NCBI RefSeq assembly: GCF_003075415.1
Contig: NZ_QDAH01000013.1
Coordinates: forward strand, 1 to 64,000
Direction: 5' to 3'
Length of the DNA: 64,000 nt
Origin: Microvirga sp. KLBC 81
GTDB lineage: Bacteria > Pseudomonadota > Alphaproteobacteria > Rhizobiales > Beijerinckiaceae
Shown here in pieces: positions 9,329 through 16,917 of the stretch (position 1 is its first letter; each line of letters starts with the position of its first letter). The notes under the pieces were generated by a model. That model searched no databases and was not told the origin of the DNA. It was given only the letters and a program-made list of their open reading frames with translations. Both the position numbers and the translations under genes were made by a program.

Positions 9329-10504
9329 ATGACCATTGCAGGATCGCGCGACCAGAAACTCGACCGCCGTCTCCGCCTCGGCATGGTCGGCGGCGGACGT
9401 GGCGCCTTCATCGGCGCGGTGCACCGCATCGCCGCCCGTCTCGACGACTGTTGGGAGCTGGTGGCGGGTGCGCTCTCCTCGGATCCGGAGCGGGCTCGCC
9501 TCTCCGGCGAGGATCTGCTTCTGCCATCCGATCGCATCTATGGCAGTTTCGAGGACATGGCGCAGCGTGAGGCGGCGCGGGAGGATGGGATCGATGCGGT
9601 TGCCATCGTCACGCCGAACCATGCACATGCTCCCGCAGCCGAGGCTTTTCTGAAAGCCGGCATCCATGTGATCTGCGACAAGCCTCTCACCACGACGCGT
9701 GAAGAGGCTGAACGGCTTGCAGAACTCGCAAGAGAGTCGGGCCTGATCTTTGCCGTCACGCACAATTATACGGGCTACCCCCTTGTGCGGCAGGCCCGCG
9801 CCATGGTGGCGGAAGGAGAGCTCGGCGCCATCCGCGTCGTGCAGGTGGAATATGCGCAGGACTGGCTTGCCACGCGGCTTGAAGAGACCGGCAGCAAGCA
9901 GGCCGAGTGGCGCACCGATCCTTCTCGCTCAGGTCCAGCAGGCGCAGTGGGCGATATCGGCACGCATGCATTCAATCTCGCCGAGTTCATTGTCGGTGAC
10001 GAGGTCGCATCGCTGTCGGCCGAACTGCACACCTTCGTGGAAGGCCGCAGGCTCGACGATAATGCGCATATGATGCTGCGCTTTGCTTCAGGCGCGAAAG
10101 GCATGCTCTGGTGCAGTCAAGTGGCGGCGGGCCTGGAGAACGGTCTTCGCATTCGCGTCTATGGCGAGAAGGCGGGCCTCGAATGGCACCAGGAAAATCC
10201 CAACGTGCTGCTCTTCTCGCCCCTCGGTGAACCACCCCGCATCATCCGCCGCAACGGCTACGGCGCCAGCGAGGTGTCGCGCGCAGCCTCGCGCATCCCC
10301 GGCGGACATCCTGAAGGATATCTGGAGGGTTTCGCGCAGCTTTATACGGATGTGGCGGAGCAGATCGCAGCAACGATCGAGGGGCGTGAGCCCAATCCCT
10401 TCTCGCTGCAGGTGCCGACCGTCGAGCACGGCGTGCGCGGCGTGCGCTTCATCGAGGCGGCGGTTCGGTCGTCACAGAAAAAGGCTGCCTGGGTGGATGT
10501 TTAA
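9329..10504 (+). CDS. Gfo/Idh/MocA family NAD(P)-dependent oxidoreductase
   Basis: A 391-aa sugar or inositol dehydrogenase-like enzyme. The N-terminal Rossmann fold has LRLGMVGGGRGAFIGAVH at residues 16-33, followed by VAIVTPNHAHAPAAEAFL and the catalytic-region motif CDKPLTTTREEAE (the EKP/DKP lysine of the family). The C-terminal substrate domain has GDIGTHAFNLAEF. The start at 9329 follows GAGGGAGGGG with good spacing. It is the last gene of the LacI-flanked sugar locus, with a 14-bp perfect stem-loop just after it. Together with the TIM-barrel gene it probably oxidises and isomerises the imported sugar; this is inference. Confidence 0.9.
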   Translation: MTIAGSRDQKLDRRLRLGMVGGGRGAFIGAVHRIAARLDDCWELVAGALSSDPERARLSGEDLLLPSDRIYGSFEDMAQREAAREDGIDAVAIVTPNHAHAPAAEAFLKAGIHVICDKPLTTTREEAERLAELARESGLIFAVTHNYTGYPLVRQARAMVAEGELGAIRVVQVEYAQDWLATRLEETGSKQAEWRTDPSRSGPAGAVGDIGTHAFNLAEFIVGDEVASLSAELHTFVEGRRLDDNAHMMLRFASGAKGMLWCSQVAAGLENGLRIRVYGEKAGLEWHQENPNVLLFSPLGEPPRIIRRNGYGASEVSRAASRIPGGHPEGYLEGFAQLYTDVAEQIAATIEGREPNPFSLQVPTVEHGVRGVRFIEAAVRSSQKKAAWVDV

Positions 10505-10512
10505 GCCTTATC

Positions 10513-10554
10513 CACGCCCGCTGTCCTGCCGCAGCCGGCGGGACAGCGGGCGTG
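10513..10554 (+). terminator. Stable stem-loop at the operon end (no T tract)
   Basis: A perfect 14-bp stem, CACGCCCGCTGTCC (10513-10526) with GGACAGCGGGCGTG (10541-10554), 8 bases after the stop codon. No run of T follows, so it may act as an mRNA 3' stabiliser or a factor-assisted terminator. A second, imperfect hairpin lies at 10580-10605. Confidence 0.55.
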
Positions 10555-10669
10555 CCTGGCATGGAGATGGACCCCTTTTAAGGGCGGGTTGTCGTCTCCC
10601 GCCTTGAAATCAGCCCCATAATCATGACGTATAGGATCAACCAAGCCTACTTTGGAAAACCGATCCGTC

Positions 10670-11077
10670 ATGGCCGCAAACCATCATCACCATGCCCTTG
10701 AGGAGTTGAACGACACGCAAAAGCGCGTTCACCGGATTCTGACCGCCGCTCAGAATCCACTTTCGGCCTACGAGGTGCTGGACAAGATGCGCGCCAAGGG
10801 CGCGGTCACGCCGCCAACGGTCTATCGCTCCCTCGACAAGCTCATCGAGAAGGGCTTGGCCCACCGCCTTGAGAGCCTCAATGCCTATGTGGCCTGCAAG
10901 CACCCCCATCACCACGAAATGGCGGCCTTTGCCATCTGCGAGAGTTGCGGCCTGGTCACCGAATTCAGTGATCCGGACATCAATGAGCGCCTCTCACAAT
11001 GGAGTGACGATCATTCGTTCTGTTCCAAGAAGGTTACCGTAGAGATCCGCGGCCTCTGTGAAGCCTGCTCAAAATAA
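10670..11077 (+). CDS. zur: Fur-superfamily regulator, Zur-like
   Basis: A 135-aa repressor. The winged helix carries TPPTVYRSLDKLIEKGLAHRLESLNAYVAC (residues 47-76), which closely follows the zinc-uptake regulator pattern. Metal sites are visible: Cys76, a His-rich stretch KHPHHHE (77-83), and two structural CxxC pairs, C90/C93 and C130/C133. An additional HHHH sits at residues 5-8. Zur uses Zn2+ as corepressor and shuts off zinc import genes. No znu genes are in the window, so the assignment rests on sequence pattern alone; Mur or Fur is less likely. The ATG at 10670 is preferred, and a TTG at 10652 would add six residues. A second Fur-family gene follows 201 bp downstream. Confidence 0.82.
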   Translation: MAANHHHHALEELNDTQKRVHRILTAAQNPLSAYEVLDKMRAKGAVTPPTVYRSLDKLIEKGLAHRLESLNAYVACKHPHHHEMAAFAICESCGLVTEFSDPDINERLSQWSDDHSFCSKKVTVEIRGLCEACSK

Positions 11078-11109
11078 ACATAAGTCTTGGAATTTTTTGC
11101 CAAGTTACG

Positions 11110-11129
11110 CGTTATGTTTCAACATAACG
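11110..11129. promoter_or_regulatory. Perfect palindrome between the two Fur-family genes (candidate Zur/Fur operator)
   Basis: GTTATGTT and AACATAAC around a TC centre (11111-11128), extended by one C-G pair to 11110-11129. The A/T-rich GTTAT...ATAAC pattern resembles Zur boxes. It lies about 150 bp upstream of the second regulator, in an AT-rich gap that also holds two TTGCAA copies at 11188-11193 and 11201-11206. Confidence 0.55.
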
Positions 11130-11278
11130 TACTATTTTCAGGGACTTGTCTGCCAAATCGCCAGCTTCCGCAGAGGAATATGCAGAATTGCAAGACTTTA
11201 TTGCAACGATAGCACATTGTTTGCGGGGCGCTTCCCCTATATGAATATGTAGGTTTTGAAATAACAGGAGCGTCGCCT

Positions 11279-11731
11279 ATGAGCACCCGAGCCCTCAGGA
11301 AAGAAGAAGAAGAAAACCTCCTTCGCCGTGCAGACGATCTGTGCCGTCAGAACAACCTTCGGCTGACGCCGATCCGTGAGCGGGTCTACCGTGAGCTGGT
11401 TCAGAGCGGCGGCCCCGTGGGAGCCTACGATCTCGTCGACCGACTCAGCAGCGACAAGAAGCGCCTGGCTCCGGTCACGATCTACCGCGCTCTGGACTTC
11501 CTGCGTGATGCAGGTCTCGTTCACCGCCTCGCCACGCAGAACTCCTATGTGGTCTCCCATGGGCAGCCTGAAGTGAACGCCATGAAGATCATGTTCGTGG
11601 ATTCCAAGACGGGCGAGACCATCGAGGTCCACTCCACGGAAGTGGCCGAAGCCGTCCGCAAGGCCGCCGAGCAGGCCGGCTTCAAGTCGATCTCCCCCTT
11701 CATGGAAGTTGAAGGCGAACTGACCCGCTAG
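11279..11731 (+). CDS. Zur-like Fur-superfamily protein lacking metal-binding residues
   Basis: A 150-aa protein whose DNA-binding half is plainly Zur-like: CRQNNLRLTPIRERVYREL (residues 22-40), GAYDLVDRL (48-56) and APVTIYRALDFLRDAGLVHR (64-83). The C-terminal half keeps the dimerisation-fold length but has lost the ligands. NSYVVS replaces the NAYVAC of its neighbour, VDSKTG replaces ICESCG, and the chain ends EGELTR where the final CxxC should be. Its only Cys is C22, in the helix region. It may bind DNA without metal control or form mixed dimers with the Zur-like neighbour. An AGGAG precedes the ATG at 11279. The stop codon overlaps a dispersed repeat. Confidence 0.85.
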   Translation: MSTRALRKEEEENLLRRADDLCRQNNLRLTPIRERVYRELVQSGGPVGAYDLVDRLSSDKKRLAPVTIYRALDFLRDAGLVHRLATQNSYVVSHGQPEVNAMKIMFVDSKTGETIEVHSTEVAEAVRKAAEQAGFKSISPFMEVEGELTR

Positions 11732-11782
11732 AGCCTCGGACGTGAAAAGTGGACTTGCACTTTTGGGCTTGATCCGAGACTC
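11729..11782 (+). repeat. Dispersed stop-codon palindrome, copy 1
   Basis: The element begins TAGAGCCTCGGA, with TAG being the stop codon of the preceding gene, and ends TCCGAGACTC. Internal arms are AAAAGTG and CACTTTT. Its right flank (CCTTCATAGAGC..GCATCGTTGA..AGCG..ACCG.AGGTCCGCG, to about 11828) is shared with copy 2 at 40654. Confidence 0.8.
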
Positions 11783-11852
11783 CCTTCATAGAGCAGCGCA
11801 TCGTTGACAGCGAACCGAAGGTCCGCGAAGGCCTGCCTGACTGAATACGAAA

Positions 11853-11888
11853 AAGGCGGAAGCGCTGGTCGCTTCCGCCTTTCTTTTT
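11853..11888 (+). terminator. Rho-independent terminator
   Basis: A 12-bp stem, AAGGCGGAAGCG (11853-11864) and CGCTTCCGCCTT (11870-11881), loop CTGGT, followed by TCTTTTT. It ends the second Fur-family gene; the A tract on the left also permits use from the opposite strand. Confidence 0.9.
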
Positions 11889-11911
11889 AAAGTCTTTTTA
11901 AAGGCATCACG

Positions 11912-11943
11912 AAAAAGGCCGGGCGGCATTGCCCGGCCTTTTC
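11912..11943 (-). terminator. Rho-independent terminator of the RND pump operon
   Basis: AAGGCCGGGC (11915-11924) and GCCCGGCCTT (11931-11940) with a 6-base loop; on the minus strand the stem is followed by TTTC. It lies just beyond the stop of the RND permease gene. Confidence 0.85.
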
Positions 11944-11947
11944 CCTG

Positions 11948-14900
11948 TTACTCCGCTGCCAGGGCCGGATGGTGAGCGTGTCTCTCGCTCGCCCTCCCGC
12001 TCCGCACGGTTTCCTTGGAGATGTAGGTATAGAACATTGGCACCACAAAGAGCGTGAAGATCGTGCCGATGGACATGCCGGCCGCAATCACGAGACCCAT
12101 GGAGAAGCGGGCCGCCGCACCCGCGCCGCTGGCATAGAGCAGAGGAGCGACGCCAAGCACCATGGCGGCCGTGGTCATGAGGATCGGGCGCAGGCGGACG
12201 CGGGCCGCTTCCTGAATCGCCTCGCGCTTGCTGACGCCATGCTTCGCCTTCAGATCGTTGGCGAACTCCACCATCAGGATGCCGTGCTTGGTGATCAGGC
12301 CCACCAGGGTAATCAAGCCTACCTGCGTGTAGATGTTGAGCGTCGCCAAGCCGAGGTTCAGGAAGATCATGGCACCGAACACCGAGAGCGGCACCGACAT
12401 CATGATGATGAACGGATCGCGGAAGCTCTCGAACTGCGCCGCCAGCACCAGATAGATCACGATGATGGCAAGACCGAAGGCGAGCAGAATCGAACTGCCT
12501 TCCTGCACCTCGAGACGCGACTGACCGGCATAATCCTCATAGAAGCCCTGAGGCATGACCTCCTGCGCGATGGAGCGCAGGGTGGCCAGGCCCTCGGACG
12601 TGGTCACGCCAGGCAGGGGCAGCGCCGAGATGGTCGCGGCGTTGAGCTGATTGAACTGCTCGATGGAAGCCGGCGAGGCGTCCGTCGTGATGTTCACCAG
12701 GGCAGACAGCGGCACCATGGAGCCGTCGGAAGCCCGCACATAGTAACGGCCCAACAGTTCGGGGTTCAGGCGATCGGACTGACGAACCTGGCTCACCACG
12801 TCGTAGCTGCGGTTGTCCCGATCGAACTTGGAGATCGGAGCACCGCCGACGAGCGCGCCGAGCGTGTTGCCGATCTCGCTCACCGGCACGCCAAGGGCCG
12901 CCGCGCGGTCCCGATCCACGGTAATGCGCGCACGAGGCGTCTCATAGGAGATCGAGTTCTGTACCACGATGAACTTGCCGGACTTCTGCGCGCGCTGGCG
13001 CACCTGTTCGGCAACCTCATAAGCCTGCGACGGATCGCCAATGGTGCGCAGCACATACTGGATCGGCAGGCCGCCGCCCGCGCCCGGGAGGGACGGAGGT
13101 GCGAAGACGAAGGCCTGGACACCGCCGTTCTGATCCAGAAGATTCTGAATCTCCTGCTTGGTCTGCGCACCCTTCTTCTCGCGCTCGTCCCATGGCTTCA
13201 ACTTGAAGCCCACGAAGCCGCCGCCGCCGCCATCGATGCCAACGATCAAGAAGCTGGCGTCGATCTCAGGAATCTTCTCAGCCGCACCCGTGAACTGCTT
13301 CGAAAATTCCTGCGTGTAATCGGCGGTCGCATATTTCGGTGCGTTGACGAGGCCAAGATAGGCGCCCTGATCCTCTTCCGGCGCAAGCTCGGACGACGTT
13401 TTCGAAAACAGGAAACCCGTGGTCGCGAGCAGCACCACCACGATAGTGAGTGTGACCCAGCGATAATCCAGCGAGCCCTTCAGGCGACGACCATACCAGT
13501 TCTCGAGCCGCGTGAAGGTGCGGTCCACGAAGCTCGCGAACCGGCTCTGCGCCGCATGAGGCTTCAGGAGCTTCGAAGACATCATGGGCGAGAGCGTCAC
13601 CGCGATGATGCCCGAGATGATCACTGAGCCAGCCAGCGTGAAGGCGAACTCGCGGAAGAGCGAACCTGTCAGGCCCTGCGTGAAGCCGATGGGCGCATAC
13701 ACCGCCGCCAGCGTGATGGTCATCGAGACGATGGGAAGGAAGATTTCCTTCATGCCGACGATGGCGGCATCGACGGGTTTGAGCCCTTCCTCGATATGAC
13801 GGTGGATGTTCTCCAGCACCACGATGGCGTCGTCGACCACGAGACCGATGGCGAGCACCATCGCCAGCAGGGTCAGGAGGTTGATCGAGTAGCCCAGCGC
13901 ATAGAGGAAGAAGCACACGCCGATGAGCGAAAGCGGAATCGTGACGATGGGGATCAGCACCGAGCGGAAAGATCCAAGGAACAGCAGAATCACGATCACG
14001 ACGATGAGCGCAGCTTCGCCGATGGTCTTGAACACCTCTTCGATGGAGGCCGAGATGAAGTCAGACGCATCGTAGACGATCTGCACCGTCATGCCCTTGG
14101 GCAGGGTCGGGCGGATGCTCTCAATCTCCTTGGTCACTTGATCGGCAACTGTCAGCGGGTTCGCAGACGGGGTCGGCGTGACGCCGATAAAGGTGCCTTC
14201 CTTGCCGTTGAAGCTCACCTTCACGTCCGTGCTCTTCGGACCAAGCTCCACATCGGCCACATCGCGCAGGCGCACGACCTGATCGCCGTTCGAGCGGATC
14301 GGCAATGCGCCGAAGGTCTCGGGCGTCTGGAGCGTGGTCTGCATCTGTAGCGAATACGCCACGTATTCGTTCTGCGTCTTGCCGGGTGCCGCGAGGAAGT
14401 TGTTGGCGCCAATCGCCTGCACCACATCGCCGGCCGTCACGCCACGAGCAGCGAGGCGGACAGGATCGATCCAGACGCGCATGGCGAAGTCGCGGCCGCC
14501 AAGGATTTCGGCATTGCCGACGCCTTCGAGCGTGGCAAAGCGCGGCTGCACCACGCGAGTAAGGAACTCCGACACCTGCTCGGGATTCATCTCCGTGCTG
14601 GCGAAGGTGATGTACATGAGGGCGAAGGTCTGGCCCGTGCCCTTCACGATCACCGGATCCTCGGCCTCGGAAGGAAGCTGCGCGCGCACCTGCTGCACCT
14701 TGGCGGTGACTTCGGTGAGCGCCGCGTTCGGATCCGTGTTCAGGCGCATGCGCACCGACACCGTGCTCACGCCGAGGCGGCTCTGCGTCGTGACGTAATC
14801 GACACCTTCGGCACTCGATACCGACTTGGCGATGGGCGTGCTGATGAAGCCCTGGATCAGGTCGGCGCTCGCACCCGTATAGGCCGTCGTGATCGTGATC

Positions 14901-15031
14901 GTGGTTTCCTCGACCTCAGGATACTGACGCACCTGCAGGCTCATCAGACCCTGCGCACCGAGCAGCAGGATCAGGAGGCTCACCACCATCGACAGGACGG
15001 GGCGGCGTATGAAAAGTTCTGTGAAACTCAT
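11948..15031 (-). CDS. RND multidrug efflux permease (AcrB/MexF-like, HAE1 family)
   Basis: A 1027-aa inner-membrane proton-driven exporter. The N-terminal segment FIRRPVLSMVVSLLILLLG is followed by the large periplasmic porter loop, and TM4 carries the proton-relay pair in GLVVDDAIVVLENIHRH near residue 405. The second half repeats the layout with VGLITKHGILMVEFANDLK. The length is standard for AcrB homologues. It forms a tripartite pump with the membrane fusion protein encoded 11 bp upstream in the same operon. No outer-membrane TolC/OprM gene is in the window, so an exit duct from elsewhere must be used. It is controlled by the divergent TetR gene. The substrates are unknown. Confidence 0.96.
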   Translation of the reverse strand: MSFTELFIRRPVLSMVVSLLILLLGAQGLMSLQVRQYPEVEETTITITTAYTGASADLIQGFISTPIAKSVSSAEGVDYVTTQSRLGVSTVSVRMRLNTDPNAALTEVTAKVQQVRAQLPSEAEDPVIVKGTGQTFALMYITFASTEMNPEQVSEFLTRVVQPRFATLEGVGNAEILGGRDFAMRVWIDPVRLAARGVTAGDVVQAIGANNFLAAPGKTQNEYVAYSLQMQTTLQTPETFGALPIRSNGDQVVRLRDVADVELGPKSTDVKVSFNGKEGTFIGVTPTPSANPLTVADQVTKEIESIRPTLPKGMTVQIVYDASDFISASIEEVFKTIGEAALIVVIVILLFLGSFRSVLIPIVTIPLSLIGVCFFLYALGYSINLLTLLAMVLAIGLVVDDAIVVLENIHRHIEEGLKPVDAAIVGMKEIFLPIVSMTITLAAVYAPIGFTQGLTGSLFREFAFTLAGSVIISGIIAVTLSPMMSSKLLKPHAAQSRFASFVDRTFTRLENWYGRRLKGSLDYRWVTLTIVVVLLATTGFLFSKTSSELAPEEDQGAYLGLVNAPKYATADYTQEFSKQFTGAAEKIPEIDASFLIVGIDGGGGGFVGFKLKPWDEREKKGAQTKQEIQNLLDQNGGVQAFVFAPPSLPGAGGGLPIQYVLRTIGDPSQAYEVAEQVRQRAQKSGKFIVVQNSISYETPRARITVDRDRAAALGVPVSEIGNTLGALVGGAPISKFDRDNRSYDVVSQVRQSDRLNPELLGRYYVRASDGSMVPLSALVNITTDASPASIEQFNQLNAATISALPLPGVTTSEGLATLRSIAQEVMPQGFYEDYAGQSRLEVQEGSSILLAFGLAIIVIYLVLAAQFESFRDPFIIMMSVPLSVFGAMIFLNLGLATLNIYTQVGLITLVGLITKHGILMVEFANDLKAKHGVSKREAIQEAARVRLRPILMTTAAMVLGVAPLLYASGAGAAARFSMGLVIAAGMSIGTIFTLFVVPMFYTYISKETVRSGRASERHAHHPALAAE

Positions 15032-15042
15032 GGCGTTTTTGC

Positions 15043-16176
15043 CTATTGCCCGTTTGCGAGCTTGGTCGCGTCGAGCTTCGTCACATCAATGGTGTTGTCG
15101 ATCTTCACCGTCGAGCCGGCCTGCAGTTTGTTCTGCCCCGAAGCCACGACCTGCTGACCGGGTGTGATGCCGGAGAGGATCTCGAGAGTGCCCCCGCGGC
15201 GGCGGCCGGTTTTCACGAAAACCTGTTTGACGACCTGAACCTGGTTGCCTGCCCTTTCTTCCTGCTCGATCGTGTAAACATAGTCGCCATAGAGGCTGGT
15301 GATAACCGCCGTCTGTGGCACGGTAAGGACGTTGGGCTGCTCCGGCAGGATCACTTCGACGTGCAGGAACTGCCCCGGCAGGATGGCCCTGTCCTTGTTG
15401 TCCTCGATGAGAGCCTGCACGGAGACGAGGCGCGTCTTCGGATCGACGCGCGGATCCTTACCCGTCACACGCCCTTTGAAGGGAAGATCCGTCTCGCTCA
15501 CGCCCAGTCGCACCTCCTGGCCGAGCTTGACGTCATCCGCCAGCTGCTCAGGAACCGTGAAGTCGACCTTCATGGAATCGAGATCCTGGAAGCTCGCAAT
15601 CACCGATCCGGGCTGGAGATATTGTCCAACATCGATCCGCGGAATGCCGATCACGCCCGAGAACGGCGCCTTCAGGGCCTTCTGCTCGAGGGTGGCCTGC
15701 AGGCGTGCAAGACGGGAGCGCGCTGCGGCAAGCAGGGCGCTCGCCTGATCGAGATTCGCCTCGGTACCAAAGCCGCGCGACGACAGCGTCTTGGCACGTT
15801 CGAACGCGCTTTCGGCCGTCTTCACCGCTGCCTGAACATCCTGAATGTCGGCGCGCTCGACCGTATCGTCGAGCTGGACGAGAACATCGCCCTCGCGGAC
15901 GTTCTGGTTGGCCTTGAACTTGATTTCCTTGACGATGCCCGCCGTCTCGAAGGCAAGCTCGACCCCGTTCGCCGCCTTGGCCGTGCCGATGGCGGCAATG
16001 CTCGGCGTCCAGGTCTTCGCCTCCACCTTGGCAGCCGACACCGTTTGCGGCGGGGGCTGCATGTTGGCGAAGAACTGGGTGATCATCTTGTCCCGAAAGA
16101 TGTTGAACCCAACCAGCCCGGCACAGAGCAGGACCGCGAGAATGAAAACGAGACTGACTACGATGCGCCGTTTCAT
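15043..16176 (-). CDS. RND efflux periplasmic adaptor (membrane fusion protein)
   Basis: A 377-aa HlyD/AcrA-family adaptor. One N-terminal transmembrane anchor covers residues 5-27 (IVVSLVFILAVLLCAGLVGFNIF), with no lipobox. A lipoyl half-motif VREGDVLVQLDD (near 98-109) and coiled-coil hairpin (ADIQDVQAAVKTAESAFERA..ASALLAAARSRLARLQATLE) follow. The second lipoyl half LKAPFSGVIGIPRIDVGQYLQPG is near 170. Beta-barrel and membrane-proximal domains complete it (VPQTAVITSLYGDYVYTIE). It bridges the RND permease and the outer-membrane duct and is the first gene of the operon, divergent from tetR by 144 bp. Confidence 0.95.
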   Translation of the reverse strand: MKRRIVVSLVFILAVLLCAGLVGFNIFRDKMITQFFANMQPPPQTVSAAKVEAKTWTPSIAAIGTAKAANGVELAFETAGIVKEIKFKANQNVREGDVLVQLDDTVERADIQDVQAAVKTAESAFERAKTLSSRGFGTEANLDQASALLAAARSRLARLQATLEQKALKAPFSGVIGIPRIDVGQYLQPGSVIASFQDLDSMKVDFTVPEQLADDVKLGQEVRLGVSETDLPFKGRVTGKDPRVDPKTRLVSVQALIEDNKDRAILPGQFLHVEVILPEQPNVLTVPQTAVITSLYGDYVYTIEQEERAGNQVQVVKQVFVKTGRRRGGTLEILSGITPGQQVVASGQNKLQAGSTVKIDNTIDVTKLDATKLANGQ

Positions 16177-16284
16177 GGGCTTCTTCCGAGAGTTAGGACC
16201 CGCCGGGCGGGCTGCAGACTTATAAAGTGAAAGTGCGGCATTAGCTCAACTTGCCCTTGACGCTGATGCTGCGGCAAGCATTTA

Positions 16285-16304
16285 TATACCGACTGGACGG
16301 TTTA
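16285..16304. promoter_or_regulatory. Candidate TetR operator in the divergent promoter
   Basis: An imperfect palindrome with ACCG (16288-16291) and CGGT (16298-16301) around ACTGGA, flanked by TAT and TTA. It sits 17 bases before the tetR start codon and upstream of the efflux operon. Confidence 0.5.
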
Positions 16305-16320
16305 GTTGCAAGAGTTGCCA

Positions 16321-16890
16321 ATGTTGGAAAATGTCCGAGGCCGCAAGAGTTCCCGCGAGAAGATTCTCGACGCGGCTGCGGAACTCGTTGCCGAGATCGG
16401 CGCGGGCCGTCTGACCCTCGATGCCGTGGCTGAGCGCGCCGGCCTCAGCAAGGGTGGGCTACTTTATAACTTTCCCTCCAAGGATGCGCTGCTGCAGGCC
16501 ATGATCCAGCGCATGATCGACCAGGTGGCGGAGTCCAAAGAAGCCTTGCGCGCTCAGATGGAGCCCGGCCCCAACCTGGAAGCTCGTCTGACCACAACGA
16601 CGCTGCTCAACATGTGCTGCGGCGGCAAAATGCAGGAATTCGCGACCGGCATGATGGCGGCGTCAGCTGAGAATCCGCGTCTGCTCGATCCCGTGCGCCA
16701 GATCATCGCCGCGACATTGGAACAGCTTAAGGCGAGTTCCGACGATCTGGATTCGGCCCTTCTCGGCTGGCTCGCAGTCGAAGGCTTGAGGGATCTCGAG
16801 ATGCACAATCTCAGCCCGTTCTCGGATGAGGATCGTGAGCGGATCGTGCAGGCGATCAATCGCCTGCTCACGAAGGGCATTGCCAAGTAG
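16321..16890 (+). CDS. TetR-family transcriptional regulator of the RND efflux operon
   Basis: A 189-aa repressor. The N-terminal helix-turn-helix is clear: REKILDAAAELVAEIGAGRLTLDAVAERAGLSKGGLLYNFPSKDALLQAM (residues 12-61, read in parts). The ligand-binding C-terminal half (TetR_C type, with LLNMCCGGKMQEFATGMMAA) is helical. The ATG at 16321 is preferred over a TTG at 16306. The gene is divergent from the pump operon, with a palindrome in between, so it most likely represses the pump until an exported compound binds. A 17-bp tandem duplication overlaps its stop codon. Confidence 0.92.
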   Translation: MLENVRGRKSSREKILDAAAELVAEIGAGRLTLDAVAERAGLSKGGLLYNFPSKDALLQAMIQRMIDQVAESKEALRAQMEPGPNLEARLTTTTLLNMCCGGKMQEFATGMMAASAENPRLLDPVRQIIAATLEQLKASSDDLDSALLGWLAVEGLRDLEMHNLSPFSDEDRERIVQAINRLLTKGIAK

Positions 16891-16917
16891 GCTTAAGCTT
16901 CAAGTAGGCTTAAGCTT
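16884..16917. repeat. Perfect 17-bp tandem duplication at the tetR stop codon
   Basis: CAAGTAGGCTTAAGCTT occurs twice head to tail (16884-16900 and 16901-16917). The first copy contains the TAG stop of tetR (16888-16890). The second ends directly before the stop codon of the convergent CoA-transferase gene. It looks like a recent slippage or repair duplication. Confidence 0.95.

Noticed and set aside
11969-13627. A 552-codon open frame on the plus strand opposite the RND permease gene.
   Set aside because: It is the antisense of a strongly conserved RND pump in a GC-rich genome; its composition (many His, Arg, Asp runs) and lack of any domain mark it as a shadow frame.
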